Assembly: GCA_002405915.1 (NCBI GenBank)
Contig: DHMS01000027.1
Coordinates: 1 to 22,517, forward strand
Direction of reading: 5' to 3'
DNA: 22,517 bases
From: Christensenella sp. UBA4636
Lineage (GTDB): Bacteria > Bacillota > Clostridia > Christensenellales > Borkfalkiaceae
Part shown: in pieces, positions 1-7,169 of the stretch
Position numbering within the stretch: the first letter of the stretch is position 1
Layout: the number at the start of each line of letters is the position of its first letter
Program-made: the position numbers and the translations under genes
The notes under the pieces: generated by a model
The model's database searches: none
What the model was told of the DNA's origin: nothing
Seen by the model: the letters and a program-made list of their open reading frames with translations, nothing else

Positions 1-327
1 ACGGGCGAAGAAGTACCGAAAATGGTCGATTACGCGCATATAGCCCTACATTCCGCTTCCTATTCGCCGTATTATTTGTATAGACAAAAGTACATGGCGG
101 CAAACCTTGAAAACACCGGTTACGCAAAAGCGGGCAAGGAATGCATATATAACATAGACATTATGGAAGAAATTGCAAGCATTTTAGCGTGCGGAGCCAA
201 CGCCGTCGGGAAAAGGCTTTTTTCTACGGAAAACAGAATAGAACGACTGGGCGAGCCTAAGGATATAAAAACCTATTTAAATAAGCTTGACAAAATAATA
301 GAAGAAAAAAATCAACTTTTTAGTTAA
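1..327 (+). CDS. hemZ: HemZ-like oxygen-independent coproporphyrinogen III dehydrogenase, 3' end only
   Basis: The reading frame is open from base 1 to the stop at 325-327, so this is the last 108 codons of a gene that begins outside the window. The residues resemble the C-terminal region of HemZ-type radical SAM enzymes: a YYLYRQK segment, a GYAKAGKE segment, then an IMEE helix and an ILACGANAVGKRL stretch. HemZ and its relatives act in haem synthesis or handling by oxygen-independent oxidation of coproporphyrinogen III. The radical SAM cluster motif lies upstream, so the catalytic part cannot be checked. The ATG at 22 is internal and is not the start. No terminator is visible before the next promoter. 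The family call is from remembered sequence similarity and is fairly secure; the exact substrate is inferred. Confidence 0.8.
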   Translation, partial: TGEEVPKMVDYAHIALHSASYSPYYLYRQKYMAANLENTGYAKAGKECIYNIDIMEEIASILACGANAVGKRLFSTENRIERLGEPKDIKTYLNKLDKIIEEKNQLFS

Positions 328-354
328 AAATGTTTGCAAGCGGCGGAAAATCGT

Positions 355-383
355 TTTACAAACGGAACAATTTCTGCTATTAT
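355..383 (+). promoter_or_regulatory. SigA-type promoter of rpsO
   Basis: TTTACA (355-360), a 17-base spacer and TATTAT (378-383) form a near-consensus SigA promoter. A TG one base before the -10 gives an extended -10. Transcription would start near 390, leaving a leader of about 85 bases before rpsO. Confidence 0.75.
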
Positions 384-390
384 ATATAAG

Positions 391-444
391 TACTTGCGGC
401 TTAGCCGCGCGGCTCCCTTCGCCGCCGCGCTCGGTCGCAGGCGA
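391..444 (+). promoter_or_regulatory. GC-rich structured leader of rpsO, candidate S15 autoregulatory element
   Basis: Between the predicted transcript start and the rpsO ribosome binding site the sequence can fold into two stacked stems. The outer stem pairs 393-401 with 433-440, with a bulged T395 and a G-U next to G-C pairs. The inner stem pairs GCGCGGC (407-413) with GCCGCGC (424-430) around a 10-base loop. A competing hairpin, GCGGC (396-400) with GCCGC (404-408), could form instead. Ribosomal protein S15 is known to control its own mRNA in several bacteria by binding helices with G-U/G-C features. The structure is seen in the sequence; the regulatory role is inferred. Confidence 0.4.
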
Positions 445-474
445 ATACGTACTGATTTTATAGGAGTAACGACA

Positions 475-738
475 ATGCAGAAGGAATTAAAAACCCAAAT
501 CATCACAGATTACGCAACGCACGAAGGCGACACCGGTTCCGTAGAGGTTCAGGTCGCGCTTTTAACCGAACGCATCAACCATCTTAACGAACATCTTGCC
601 AACAATAAGCATGATAACCATTCCCGCCGCGGGCTTTTGAAGATGGTCGGTCGCAGAAAAGGTCTTCTCGACTATCTCAAATCCAAGGATATCGAAAAGT
701 ACAGAGACCTTATTGCAAGACTCAACCTTAGAAAGTAA
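475..738 (+). CDS. rpsO: 30S ribosomal protein S15
   Basis: The product is 87 residues, close to the usual 88-89. It is recognised across its whole length, with the conserved HEGDTGSVEVQVALLTERI helix and the HSRRGLLKMVGRRKGLLDYL segment that contacts 16S rRNA. S15 is a primary binder of the 16S central domain in 30S assembly. The start is ATG 475, placed 8 bases after TAGGAG (461-466). The frame is open upstream to a TTG at 334, but those codons translate the promoter and structured leader and do not look like protein. A promoter lies at 355-383 and a terminator follows at 746-771, so rpsO can be expressed apart from pnp. The rpsO-pnp order is standard in bacteria. Confidence 0.97.
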   Translation: MQKELKTQIITDYATHEGDTGSVEVQVALLTERINHLNEHLANNKHDNHSRRGLLKMVGRRKGLLDYLKSKDIEKYRDLIARLNLRK

Positions 739-745
739 GATTTGA

Positions 746-771
746 GGGGTGTTGTAACGCACCCCTTTTTT
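746..771 (+). terminator. Rho-independent terminator after rpsO
   Basis: GGGGTG (746-751) pairs with CACCCC (760-765) around an 8-base loop and is followed by six Ts (766-771). It sits 8 bases after the rpsO stop. pnp must therefore be expressed by read-through or from a promoter in 772-887, where I do not see a convincing one. Confidence 0.85.
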
Positions 772-887
772 CGTGTTTTTCGGCGTTTTCTTGCAGTAAA
801 TGAGCCGAAATAAAGATGCGTTAAAAAAAACAAAAAGGTAATTTCCTGAGTAAATCAGAGTCAATAGTAGTAAAACAAGGAGTCAAC

Positions 888-3023
888 ATGTTAGTAAATC
901 ACAAGATTTTCGAAACCGAAATCGGCGGCAGAAAAGTCACCGTCGATGTAGGCAAGTACGCGCAACAAGCTAACGGCTCGTGCCTCGTCCGCTGCGGCGA
1001 CACCGTCGTTATGGTCAACGTAACCATGTCCGACACCCCTCGCGAGGGTATGGACTTTTTCCCGCTTTCCGTCGATTACGAAGAAAAAATGTACGCCGTC
1101 GGGAAAATCCCCGGTAGCTTCAAGAGAAGAGAAGGCAGAGCAAGCGACAAAGCTATCCTTACTTCCCGTCTTATCGACAGACCTATTCGTCCGCTTTTCC
1201 CGAAGGGGCTTTTTAACGACGTAACCGTCGTTGCAACCGCTCTTTCCGTCGACCCGGACGTTGCTCCCGAGCCTTTTGCAATGCTCGGTTCGTCTATCGC
1301 TCTCACCATTTCCGATATTCCTTTCGCCGGTCCTACGGGTTCCGTCGTAGTCGGTATGGTAGACGGCAAGTATATCATCAACCCGAACGCTAAGGAAAGA
1401 GAACTTTCCACCCTTCATCTTAACCTTTCCGGCACTAAGGACGCTATCATGATGGTTGAAGCGGGCGCGAAAGAAATCGACGACGAACAGATGGTCGGCG
1501 CGATTTTGTTCGGTCACGAAGAAATCAAAAAGCAGTGCGCTTTCATCGAAGAGATGGCTGCCGTCTGCGGCAAACCCAAGAGGGAAATGGACCTTTATCA
1601 TATCTATCCCGAACTTGACGAAAAAGTCCGCGCTTACGCTTCCGAAAAGCTCGATTGGGCTTTGGACACTATCGACAGATTCGAACGCCAGGAAAGACAG
1701 GATAAGGTCGAAAAAGAGTGCATAGAATATTTCACCGCGGAAGATTACACGGGCTTTGACGAACTCGGTCTTTCCCACGGCGATATCGTGAGACAGATTA
1801 AAGATTCTCTCTATTATATAACGAAAGAAAAAGTAAGAGCTAAAATCACAAACTACGGCATTCGTCCCGACGGCAGAAAGCTCACCGAGATAAGACCTAT
1901 CTGGTGCGAACATGGCGTTTTACCGCGCGTTCACGGCAGCGGCGTATTTACGAGAGGCTTAACTCAGGTTATGACGACCTGCACGCTCGGCACCGTCGGC
2001 GATATACAAAAACTCGAAGGTCTTGACGAAGAAGTCGAAAAGAGATACATGCACCACTACAACATGCCCGGTTACGCTTCCGGCGAAGCTAAGCCTATGC
2101 GCGGACCCGGCAGGAGAGAAATCGGACACGGCGCGCTTGCCGAAAGGTCTTTGGAACCGGTTATTCCGTCGCTTGAAGAATTCCCGTACTCCATTCGTCT
2201 TGTTTCCGAAGTTCTTTCTTCCAACGGCTCCACTTCGCAAGCTTCCGTTTGCGGTTCGACCCTCGCTTTAATGGACGCCGGCGTTCCGATTAAACGCCCG
2301 GTAGCCGGTATCGCAATGGGTCTTATCAAGGACGTTGAAAGCGGCAAGGTTTCCGTCATGAGCGATATTCAGGGCTTAGAGGACTTCCTCGGCGATATGG
2401 ACTTCAAGGTTGCGGGTACCGTCAAAGGCATTACGGCCATCCAGATGGATATCAAGATTAAAGGTATCGACGAAGCTATTTTAAGACAGGCTATCAAGCA
2501 GGCGAACGAAGGCAGACACTTCATTCTCGGCAAAATGCTCGATTGCATTCCCGAACCCAACAAAGAGCTTTCCAAATATGCTCCAAAGATTCTTACCTTC
2601 TCCATCAATCCCGACAAGATTAAGGACGTTATCGGTTCCGGCGGAAAGACTATCAACAAGATTATCGACGAAACCGGCGCGAAAATCGATATCAACGACG
2701 ACGGCAAAGTGTTCATCGCTTCCTACGAAGAAACCATTGCTCCCGCGGAAAGAGCGAGAGATATCATTATGGCTATCGCAAGAGACCTCGAAGTCGGCGA
2801 TATGTTCATTTCCGAAGTCGCAAGAATTCTTCCGAAGGTCGGCGCGTTCTGCGAGTTGACCCCGGGTCACGACGGTATGATACACATCTCCAAGCTCGGC
2901 ACCGGCAAGAAAGTCGATTCCGTTGAAGACGTGCTTGCTATCGGCGACAAGGTAAAGGTTGAAATCATCAAGATAGGCGAAAAGGGCATCGACCTTAAGC
3001 TCCTTGAAAAAATAACCGACTAA
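888..3023 (+). CDS. pnp: Polyribonucleotide nucleotidyltransferase (PNPase)
   Basis: This 711-residue protein is a full-length PNPase. It degrades RNA 3' to 5' by phosphorolysis and can add nucleotides in reverse, normally as a cytoplasmic trimer. Domain order is two RNase PH folds (about 10-230 and 320-545) joined by an alpha-helical linker, then KH (GSGG at 583-586) and S1 (about 635-705). The active-site segment GLEDFLGDMDFK is intact, giving D499, D505 and K507 as equivalents of the E. coli catalytic residues. The start is ATG 888, 5 bases after AAGGAG (877-882). It follows rpsO across a 149-base gap with a terminator and is closed by its own strong terminator at 3042. Nothing unusual is seen. 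Confidence 0.98.
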   Translation: MLVNHKIFETEIGGRKVTVDVGKYAQQANGSCLVRCGDTVVMVNVTMSDTPREGMDFFPLSVDYEEKMYAVGKIPGSFKRREGRASDKAILTSRLIDRPIRPLFPKGLFNDVTVVATALSVDPDVAPEPFAMLGSSIALTISDIPFAGPTGSVVVGMVDGKYIINPNAKERELSTLHLNLSGTKDAIMMVEAGAKEIDDEQMVGAILFGHEEIKKQCAFIEEMAAVCGKPKREMDLYHIYPELDEKVRAYASEKLDWALDTIDRFERQERQDKVEKECIEYFTAEDYTGFDELGLSHGDIVRQIKDSLYYITKEKVRAKITNYGIRPDGRKLTEIRPIWCEHGVLPRVHGSGVFTRGLTQVMTTCTLGTVGDIQKLEGLDEEVEKRYMHHYNMPGYASGEAKPMRGPGRREIGHGALAERSLEPVIPSLEEFPYSIRLVSEVLSSNGSTSQASVCGSTLALMDAGVPIKRPVAGIAMGLIKDVESGKVSVMSDIQGLEDFLGDMDFKVAGTVKGITAIQMDIKIKGIDEAILRQAIKQANEGRHFILGKMLDCIPEPNKELSKYAPKILTFSINPDKIKDVIGSGGKTINKIIDETGAKIDINDDGKVFIASYEETIAPAERARDIIMAIARDLEVGDMFISEVARILPKVGAFCELTPGHDGMIHISKLGTGKKVDSVEDVLAIGDKVKVEIIKIGEKGIDLKLLEKITD

Positions 3024-3041
3024 TTGCTTTTTTAAAGTTTA

Positions 3042-3067
3042 AGCCCCGTTTCAAGCGGGGCTTTTTT
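3042..3067 (+). terminator. Rho-independent terminator after pnp
   Basis: AGCCCCG (3042-3048) pairs perfectly with CGGGGCT (3056-3062) around a 7-base loop and is followed by a T run ending at 3067. It closes the rpsO-pnp unit. Confidence 0.92.
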
Positions 3068-3188
3068 CGTGCCGCCTAAAAGCTTAAAAGTGCCGCTATA
3101 AGCCGATTATCAGCATATTTTGTCGCTATTATGTATTTTGAACTCAACAAGAAGAAAAGCCGTAAGTCAAAAATATGGGTGCAAAGAC

Positions 3189-3217
3189 TTGATAAATACC
3201 GTAAAAAATGATACAAT
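3189..3217 (+). promoter_or_regulatory. SigA-type promoter of lon
   Basis: TTGATA (3189-3194), a 17-base spacer and TACAAT (3212-3217), with A/T-rich flanks. Transcription would start near 3224, about 60 bases before the lon start. No perfect CIRCE element is seen, and only one AGTCAAA heptamer lies upstream, so heat-shock control by HrcA or CtsR is not supported. Confidence 0.75.
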
Positions 3218-3283
3218 AAATAATAAAAAATTTGTATATATGGCTTTTAATTCCGAAAAACGGAAGAAGAAAGAGGTGAAAAT

Positions 3284-5602
3284 ATGGAAAACAAAGAAAC
3301 AAAGATATTGCCGGTACTCGTTTTGCGCGGCAGAACGATGTTCCCGAATATAAGTTTTTCGTTCGACGTGGGGCGTAAAATGTCGCTTTATGCGGTCGAA
3401 AAAGCCGTGACTAATAACACGGAACTTTTCGTATGCACGCAAAAAAATTCGCTTGACGATAACCCCTCCGCGGACGACCTTTACACGACCGGCGTTATTT
3501 GTCGACTCGTAAAACTCAACGGCATAGGCGACAAAAACGTAAGATTGCAGATAGAAGGGCTTTATCGCGGCAAAACGACGAGATACTTTGAAGACGACGG
3601 GCTTTTCGGCGCGGAAGTCATGCGCGTGGACGATATCGCGCCGGCACCCATAGAAGAACGCGCTTACCACTCCGTCGCGCGTGAAAAGCTTAACGAATAT
3701 GCAAAAATCGCGCCTAAGATAAGTTCCGATTTGGTCGAAACGCTTTTAGGCGTCGAAAACCCGAGCGAATTCGTTAACATTCTCGCTTTCAATCTCAACA
3801 TAAAAGAAAGCGACAAACAAGCCGTGCTTGAAGAAGTAATGCTTGCAAAAAGGCTCGAACTTATTTCTTCCGAGCTTAATTCGCTTGCCGTCAACGCTCA
3901 GCTCGAAAAAGAGATTGCCGACAGGGTTAAAGAAAGCGTAGAGAAGAACCAAAAAGAATATTATCTGCGCGAACAACTCAAAGCCATTCACGGCGAACTC
4001 GGCGACGACGAAGCGGAAGTAACGGAATTGCGTGAAAAAATCCTTGCGAAAAAAATGCCCGAAGAGAGCGAAAAGAAGGTTTTAAAAGAGCTTGACAGAA
4101 TGTCGAGAATGCCGTCCTCTTCGCCCGATTATACGGTGCTTAGAACTTACGTCGACTGGATAATCGACTTGCCGTTCACTACCTCTTCGACCGACCGCGA
4201 AAGCCTCGACGAGGCTATAAAAATCCTCGACGAGGACCATTTCGGGCTTGAAAAAGTAAAGGAAAGAATAGTAGAATACCTTGCCGTCATGAAGCTTACG
4301 GGCAAAGTCGGCGGGTCGATACTTTGCTTCGTGGGACCTCCGGGAGTCGGTAAAACGTCGGTAGCGACTTCGATTGCGCGCGCTCTCGACAGAAAATTCG
4401 TCAGGATAAGCCTCGGCGGCGTAAAGGACGAAGCGGAGATAAGAGGACACAGAAAAACTTATATCGGCGCGATGCCCGGCAGGATAATTTACGGACTCAA
4501 AGACGCGGGAGTCAATAACCCGGTGTTCTTACTCGACGAAATCGACAAACTTTCGTCCGATATGCGCGGCGACCCGGCAAGCGCGCTTTTGGAAGTTTTA
4601 GACCCTGAACAAAACAAAACTTTCCGCGACAGATATATCGAAATCCCGTTCGATTTGTCAAACGTTCTCTTTATAACCACGGCGAACACGCTCGAAACAA
4701 TTCCCGCGCCGCTCCTCGACAGAATGGAAGTCATTTCTCTCGACGGTTACACGCTCGAAGAAAAAGAGGAAATCGCGAAACGCTATCTTATCCCCAAGCG
4801 TATAAGAATGAACGGCTTAACCGAGGACAAAGTTGAATTTGCGCCCGACGCCGTTACCGAGATTATAAAGGGCTACACGATGGAAGCGGGCGTGAGAAAC
4901 TTAGAGCGCAATATCGACTCGATAGTCCGCAAAATCGCGACCAAGCTTGCAAAAGAGGGGAAACTCAAAAGGCAAAAAGTCACGGCAAAAACAGTTTCAA
5001 GCTACTTAGGCGGCGCAAGATTCTCGGACGATTCGGAAAAACGCGAGGACGAAGTAGGCGCGGCGACGGGGCTTGCCTGGACCGCTTACGGCGGCACTAC
5101 GCTAACGATAGAAGTGAGCCTAATAAACGGCGGCAAGGGCGAAATACTCTTAACGGGCAAACTCGGCGACGTCATGAAGGAATCCGCGCGCGCGGCTTTA
5201 AGTTACATTCGCGCCAACGCTCAAAAGTACAATATCGACGAGGAAATTTTCACTACGCACGACTTGCACGTTCACGTTCCCGAGGGCGCGACCCCTAAGG
5301 ACGGACCTTCCGCCGGCATAACTCTCGCAACCGCGATTCTTTCCGCGCTTACGGAACACAAAGTTCGTTCCGATATCGCGATGACGGGCGAAATAACGCT
5401 CCGCGGTAAAGTTCTCGCTATCGGCGGACTTAAAGAAAAGGCTTTGGCGGCGTTCCGCGCGGGCATAACCGATATAATAATTCCTTTCGCAAACAAAAAA
5501 GATATCGAGGATGTGCCGAAAAACATCGCTAAAAAAATAAACTTCATTCCGGTAAAAACCGCGGAAGAAGTTTTCGCTCTCGCTATCAAAGATTTAAAAT
5601 AG
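3284..5602 (+). CDS. lon: ATP-dependent protease Lon (LonA type)
   Basis: The 772-residue product matches the usual LonA length (E. coli 784). Lon is a cytoplasmic hexamer that unfolds and degrades damaged and regulatory proteins. Order of parts: N-terminal substrate-binding domain (about 8-200) beginning with LPVLVLRGRTMFPN, a helical coiled region with YYLREQLKAIHGELG (to about 300), an AAA+ domain with Walker A GPPGVGKT (351-358) and Walker B FLLDEID (415-421), then the protease domain with catalytic S676 in PKDGPSAG and K719 in GGLKEK. The 43-residue spacing of the dyad equals that in E. coli Lon. The start is ATG 3284 after GAGGTG (3273-3278). There is no transmembrane segment, so this is LonA and not LonB. 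engB follows, as lonA-ysxC does in Bacillus. Confidence 0.98.
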   Translation: MENKETKILPVLVLRGRTMFPNISFSFDVGRKMSLYAVEKAVTNNTELFVCTQKNSLDDNPSADDLYTTGVICRLVKLNGIGDKNVRLQIEGLYRGKTTRYFEDDGLFGAEVMRVDDIAPAPIEERAYHSVAREKLNEYAKIAPKISSDLVETLLGVENPSEFVNILAFNLNIKESDKQAVLEEVMLAKRLELISSELNSLAVNAQLEKEIADRVKESVEKNQKEYYLREQLKAIHGELGDDEAEVTELREKILAKKMPEESEKKVLKELDRMSRMPSSSPDYTVLRTYVDWIIDLPFTTSSTDRESLDEAIKILDEDHFGLEKVKERIVEYLAVMKLTGKVGGSILCFVGPPGVGKTSVATSIARALDRKFVRISLGGVKDEAEIRGHRKTYIGAMPGRIIYGLKDAGVNNPVFLLDEIDKLSSDMRGDPASALLEVLDPEQNKTFRDRYIEIPFDLSNVLFITTANTLETIPAPLLDRMEVISLDGYTLEEKEEIAKRYLIPKRIRMNGLTEDKVEFAPDAVTEIIKGYTMEAGVRNLERNIDSIVRKIATKLAKEGKLKRQKVTAKTVSSYLGGARFSDDSEKREDEVGAATGLAWTAYGGTTLTIEVSLINGGKGEILLTGKLGDVMKESARAALSYIRANAQKYNIDEEIFTTHDLHVHVPEGATPKDGPSAGITLATAILSALTEHKVRSDIAMTGEITLRGKVLAIGGLKEKALAAFRAGITDIIIPFANKKDIEDVPKNIAKKINFIPVKTAEEVFALAIKDLK

Positions 5603-5614
5603 AAAAAATTAAAC

Positions 5615-5651
5615 GGGCTGTTAGGGGTTACATTTTTATTCCCGACAGCCC
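5615..5651 (+). promoter_or_regulatory. Hairpin between lon and engB, just upstream of the engB ribosome binding site
   Basis: GGGCTGT (5615-5621) pairs perfectly with ACAGCCC (5645-5651), and inner GGG/CCC pairs extend the stem. No T tract follows on the + strand, so it does not look like a terminator for lon. It ends 2 bases before AAAAGGTG, the engB ribosome binding site, so it may set mRNA processing, stability or translation of engB. An A/T-rich run before the hairpin would serve a - strand terminator, but no - strand gene is present to use it. Confidence 0.5.
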
Positions 5652-5663
5652 CAAAAGGTGACT

Positions 5664-6341
5664 ATGAAAATAAAACAAGCCTCCTTTATAACTTCCGCCG
5701 CAGACAAAAAAGGCTTTTTGCAGACGGAAAAGCCCGTGATTGCCGTTTCGGGCAAGTCGAACGTGGGGAAGTCCTCGTTCATAAATATGCTTGCGGGGCA
5801 GAAAAAACTTGCCCGCACTTCGGCGTCGCCCGGGCGAACGCGGCTTGTCAATTACTTTGATTTCGGCGACTTTATCCTTGCCGATTTGCCAGGCTACGGC
5901 TACGCGGAAGTAAGTAAAGCCGAAAAAGCCAAGTGGGCGAAAACGCTTGACGACTTTTTCGCGCTCACTAAAATTTGCAGACTTTTCGCGCTCGTGGATA
6001 TTCGCCACGACCCGACGGCGGACGACAAAACGATGATTAAGTTTTTGTATCATTCCATGATACCGTTCACGCTCGTCGCGACCAAAGCCGATAAAATAGC
6101 AAAAACAAAGGTGAAAGCGCAAGCGAAATCCGTTGCCGCGTGCCTTTCTCTCGGCGCGGGCGATATCATCGCCACTTCTTCCCAAACGGGGCTCGGCAAA
6201 GACGAAGTTTTTAAAGAAATAGAAAACGCCGTCGAACTCTTTTATGCGGAAAAGGAGGCAGAGAAAGACCTTGCCGCAGACGAGGCAGAAACGGAAGCAT
6301 TAGGCGAATTTTCGGAAGATAATTCCACGGAAAATCAATAA
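5664..6341 (+). CDS. engB: Ribosome biogenesis GTPase EngB (YsxC/YihA)
   Basis: The 225-residue protein is a single-domain GTPase required for late large-subunit assembly. The G motifs are all present: G1 GKSNVGKSS, G2 threonine in SPGRT, G3 DLPGYG, G4 TKAD and G5 TSS. I chose ATG 5664, 5 bases after AAAGGTG; a GTG two codons earlier overlaps the ribosome binding site and is less likely. The last 25 or so residues are an acidic, low-complexity tail (rich in E, D and A) beyond the usual end of the family near residue 200. lon-engB adjacency is common in Firmicutes. The 3' end overlaps the 3' end of the convergent arsR by 7 bases. Confidence 0.95.
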   Translation: MKIKQASFITSAADKKGFLQTEKPVIAVSGKSNVGKSSFINMLAGQKKLARTSASPGRTRLVNYFDFGDFILADLPGYGYAEVSKAEKAKWAKTLDDFFALTKICRLFALVDIRHDPTADDKTMIKFLYHSMIPFTLVATKADKIAKTKVKAQAKSVAACLSLGAGDIIATSSQTGLGKDEVFKEIENAVELFYAEKEAEKDLAADEAETEALGEFSEDNSTENQ

Positions 6342-6670
6342 CCCAAAAATTCCACGCCCTTTAAAAGGACGTCGTTTAAAATCTCGGTGCGCAGAGAATA
6401 GAAGATGACTTTGCCTTGTCTCCTTCCTCTCACCGCGCCGAGGTTTTTCATAAGTCTGAGTTGGTGACTTACCGTCGTTTGGTTTATGCCGAGGACGGCG
6501 GAAACGTCCGTTACGCACATTTCCGATATCGCGAGCGCGGAAAGCATTTTCAGCCTTGTCGCGTCGGAAAATATCGAGAAAAATCTCACTAAATCCATAA
6601 GCATGTCATCGGTAGGAACGTAGTCGGTTACGAGCGATTGCGTTCTTTTGTCTAATAATAAAACGTTCAT
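6335..6670 (-). CDS. ArsR/SmtB-family winged-helix transcriptional repressor
   Basis: The 111-residue protein has the ArsR core: FSDATRLKMLSALAISEMCVTDVSAVLGI, then the recognition helix NQTTVSHQLRLMKNLGAVRGRR and the wing QGKVIFYSL. Family members are dimeric repressors that release DNA on metal binding or other signals. The helix that carries the ELCVCDL metal site in ArsR and CadC reads EMCVTDV here, with one cysteine, so an alpha-3 metal site of the classic kind is incomplete; the signal cannot be named. The start is the ATG at 6668-6670 with AAAGGAG (6677-6683) upstream on the - strand. It converges on engB and diverges from a small membrane-protein gene. A dyad covering both divergent promoters suggests autoregulation and control of that neighbour. 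No transporter of metals lies nearby. Confidence 0.9.
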   Translation of the reverse strand: MNVLLLDKRTQSLVTDYVPTDDMLMDLVRFFSIFSDATRLKMLSALAISEMCVTDVSAVLGINQTTVSHQLRLMKNLGAVRGRRQGKVIFYSLRTEILNDVLLKGVEFLGY

Positions 6671-6745
6671 CTTTTCTCCTTTCGGCGGCTTTTTCGGCGC
6701 GCCAAACGCAAAACAAAAACTCGCCTTGCGAATTTTTACAAGTAT

Positions 6746-6775
6746 ATTTTACCGCGAATTTGCTTCATATGTCAA
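6746..6775 (-). promoter_or_regulatory. SigA-type promoter of arsR
   Basis: Read on the - strand: TTGACA (6775-6770), an 18-base spacer and TAAAAT (6751-6746). The -35 is perfect and lies within an AT-rich imperfect repeat that also touches the divergent promoter. Confidence 0.7.
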
Positions 6776-6791
6776 GATATTCATATATGTG
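6764..6791. promoter_or_regulatory. Candidate ArsR operator over the divergent promoters
   Basis: TTCATATGT (6764-6772) is repeated as TTCATATATGT (6780-6790), and ATATG (6767-6771) with CATAT (6782-6786) forms an inverted repeat around a 10-base centre. This resembles the AT-rich imperfect dyads bound by ArsR/SmtB dimers. It covers both -35 elements. The repeats are seen in the sequence; binding is inferred. Confidence 0.45.
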
Positions 6792-6809
6792 TCTTTCGTC
6801 GCATATAAT
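6780..6809 (+). promoter_or_regulatory. Promoter of the small Thr-rich membrane protein gene
   Basis: TTCATA (6780-6785), an 18-base spacer and a perfect TATAAT (6804-6809). The -35 is only 4 bases from the arsR -35 on the other strand. The -10 region also reads CATATAAT with ATATAT 13 bases upstream, which loosely resembles a SigE site, so the sigma factor is not certain. Confidence 0.55.
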
Positions 6810-6850
6810 CTATTAAAGTCGAATTATGCCGAAAGCGCATAGGAGATATT

Positions 6851-7096
6851 ATGAACGATTCTGTAACCATTGCATTTTTAGGTCTTTTGTTTCTGCTTTC
6901 TTACGGCGGAACGATTTCCTCTACCCAACTTTTATTATTGCTTGCCCTTATGACAACCGCGGCTTGCGCTTGTAACGGCACCCGCCGAACGCTTATTTCG
7001 GGTTTAACCGACGGAACGTTGAACGGAACGACGACGGGCAACGCCACCACTTCCACCACAACGACTACAACAACGAGAACGACCGGCAACAATTAA
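6851..7096 (+). CDS. Small membrane protein with a Thr/Gly/Asn-rich tail, function unknown
   Basis: This is an 81-residue protein that I do not recognise. Residues 5-40 are hydrophobic and could form one or two membrane helices, with a break at SYGGTISS. A short CAC motif follows near residue 40. Residues 44-81 are low complexity, dominated by threonine with glycine and asparagine, and include seven consecutive threonines. The coding evidence is a good TAGGAGA site 5 bases before ATG 6851, a promoter at 6780-6809, and a protein-like hydrophobic pattern. It is transcribed divergently from arsR and towards the cysteine-rich gene on the other strand. Its tail could face the surface or the spore coat; that is speculation. 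A non-coding explanation is unlikely but not excluded. Confidence 0.6.
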   Translation: MNDSVTIAFLGLLFLLSYGGTISSTQLLLLLALMTTAACACNGTRRTLISGLTDGTLNGTTTGNATTSTTTTTTTRTTGNN

Positions 7097-7117
7097 AGCT
7101 TGGCAAAATTCTTATCG

Positions 7118-7150
7118 AAAAAAAACATGGCGGCGGAAAACCCGTCGCCA
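7118..7150 (-). terminator. Rho-independent terminator of the cysteine-rich gene
   Basis: TGGCGGCGG (7128-7136) pairs with CCGTCGCCA (7142-7150), nine pairs with one G-U and a 5-base loop. On the - strand the stem is followed by eight Ts (complement of the A run 7118-7125). On the + strand no T run follows, so it serves the - strand gene. Confidence 0.8.
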
Positions 7151-7169
7151 CGCATATTATGTACTGAAT

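Noticed and set aside
334..474. In-frame N-terminal extension of rpsO from a TTG start
   Set aside because: These codons cover the promoter and GC-rich leader, the residues do not look like S15, and ATG 475 has a good ribosome binding site and gives the normal length.
891..1913. 340-codon open frame on the - strand inside pnp
   Set aside because: It is a shadow of pnp codon bias; it has no ribosome binding site or recognisable domain, and pnp is intact.
3160..3190. CtsR or HrcA heat-shock operator upstream of lon
   Set aside because: Only one AGTCAAA heptamer is present and the second half-site does not match; no CIRCE dyad is found.
3120..3353. 77-codon open frame on the + strand before lon
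   Set aside because: It crosses the lon promoter and ribosome binding site and runs into lon out of frame; no protein features.
6648..6842. 64-codon open frame on the + strand between arsR and the Thr-rich gene
   Set aside because: It reads through the arsR start and both promoters, with no ribosome binding site and no conserved features.
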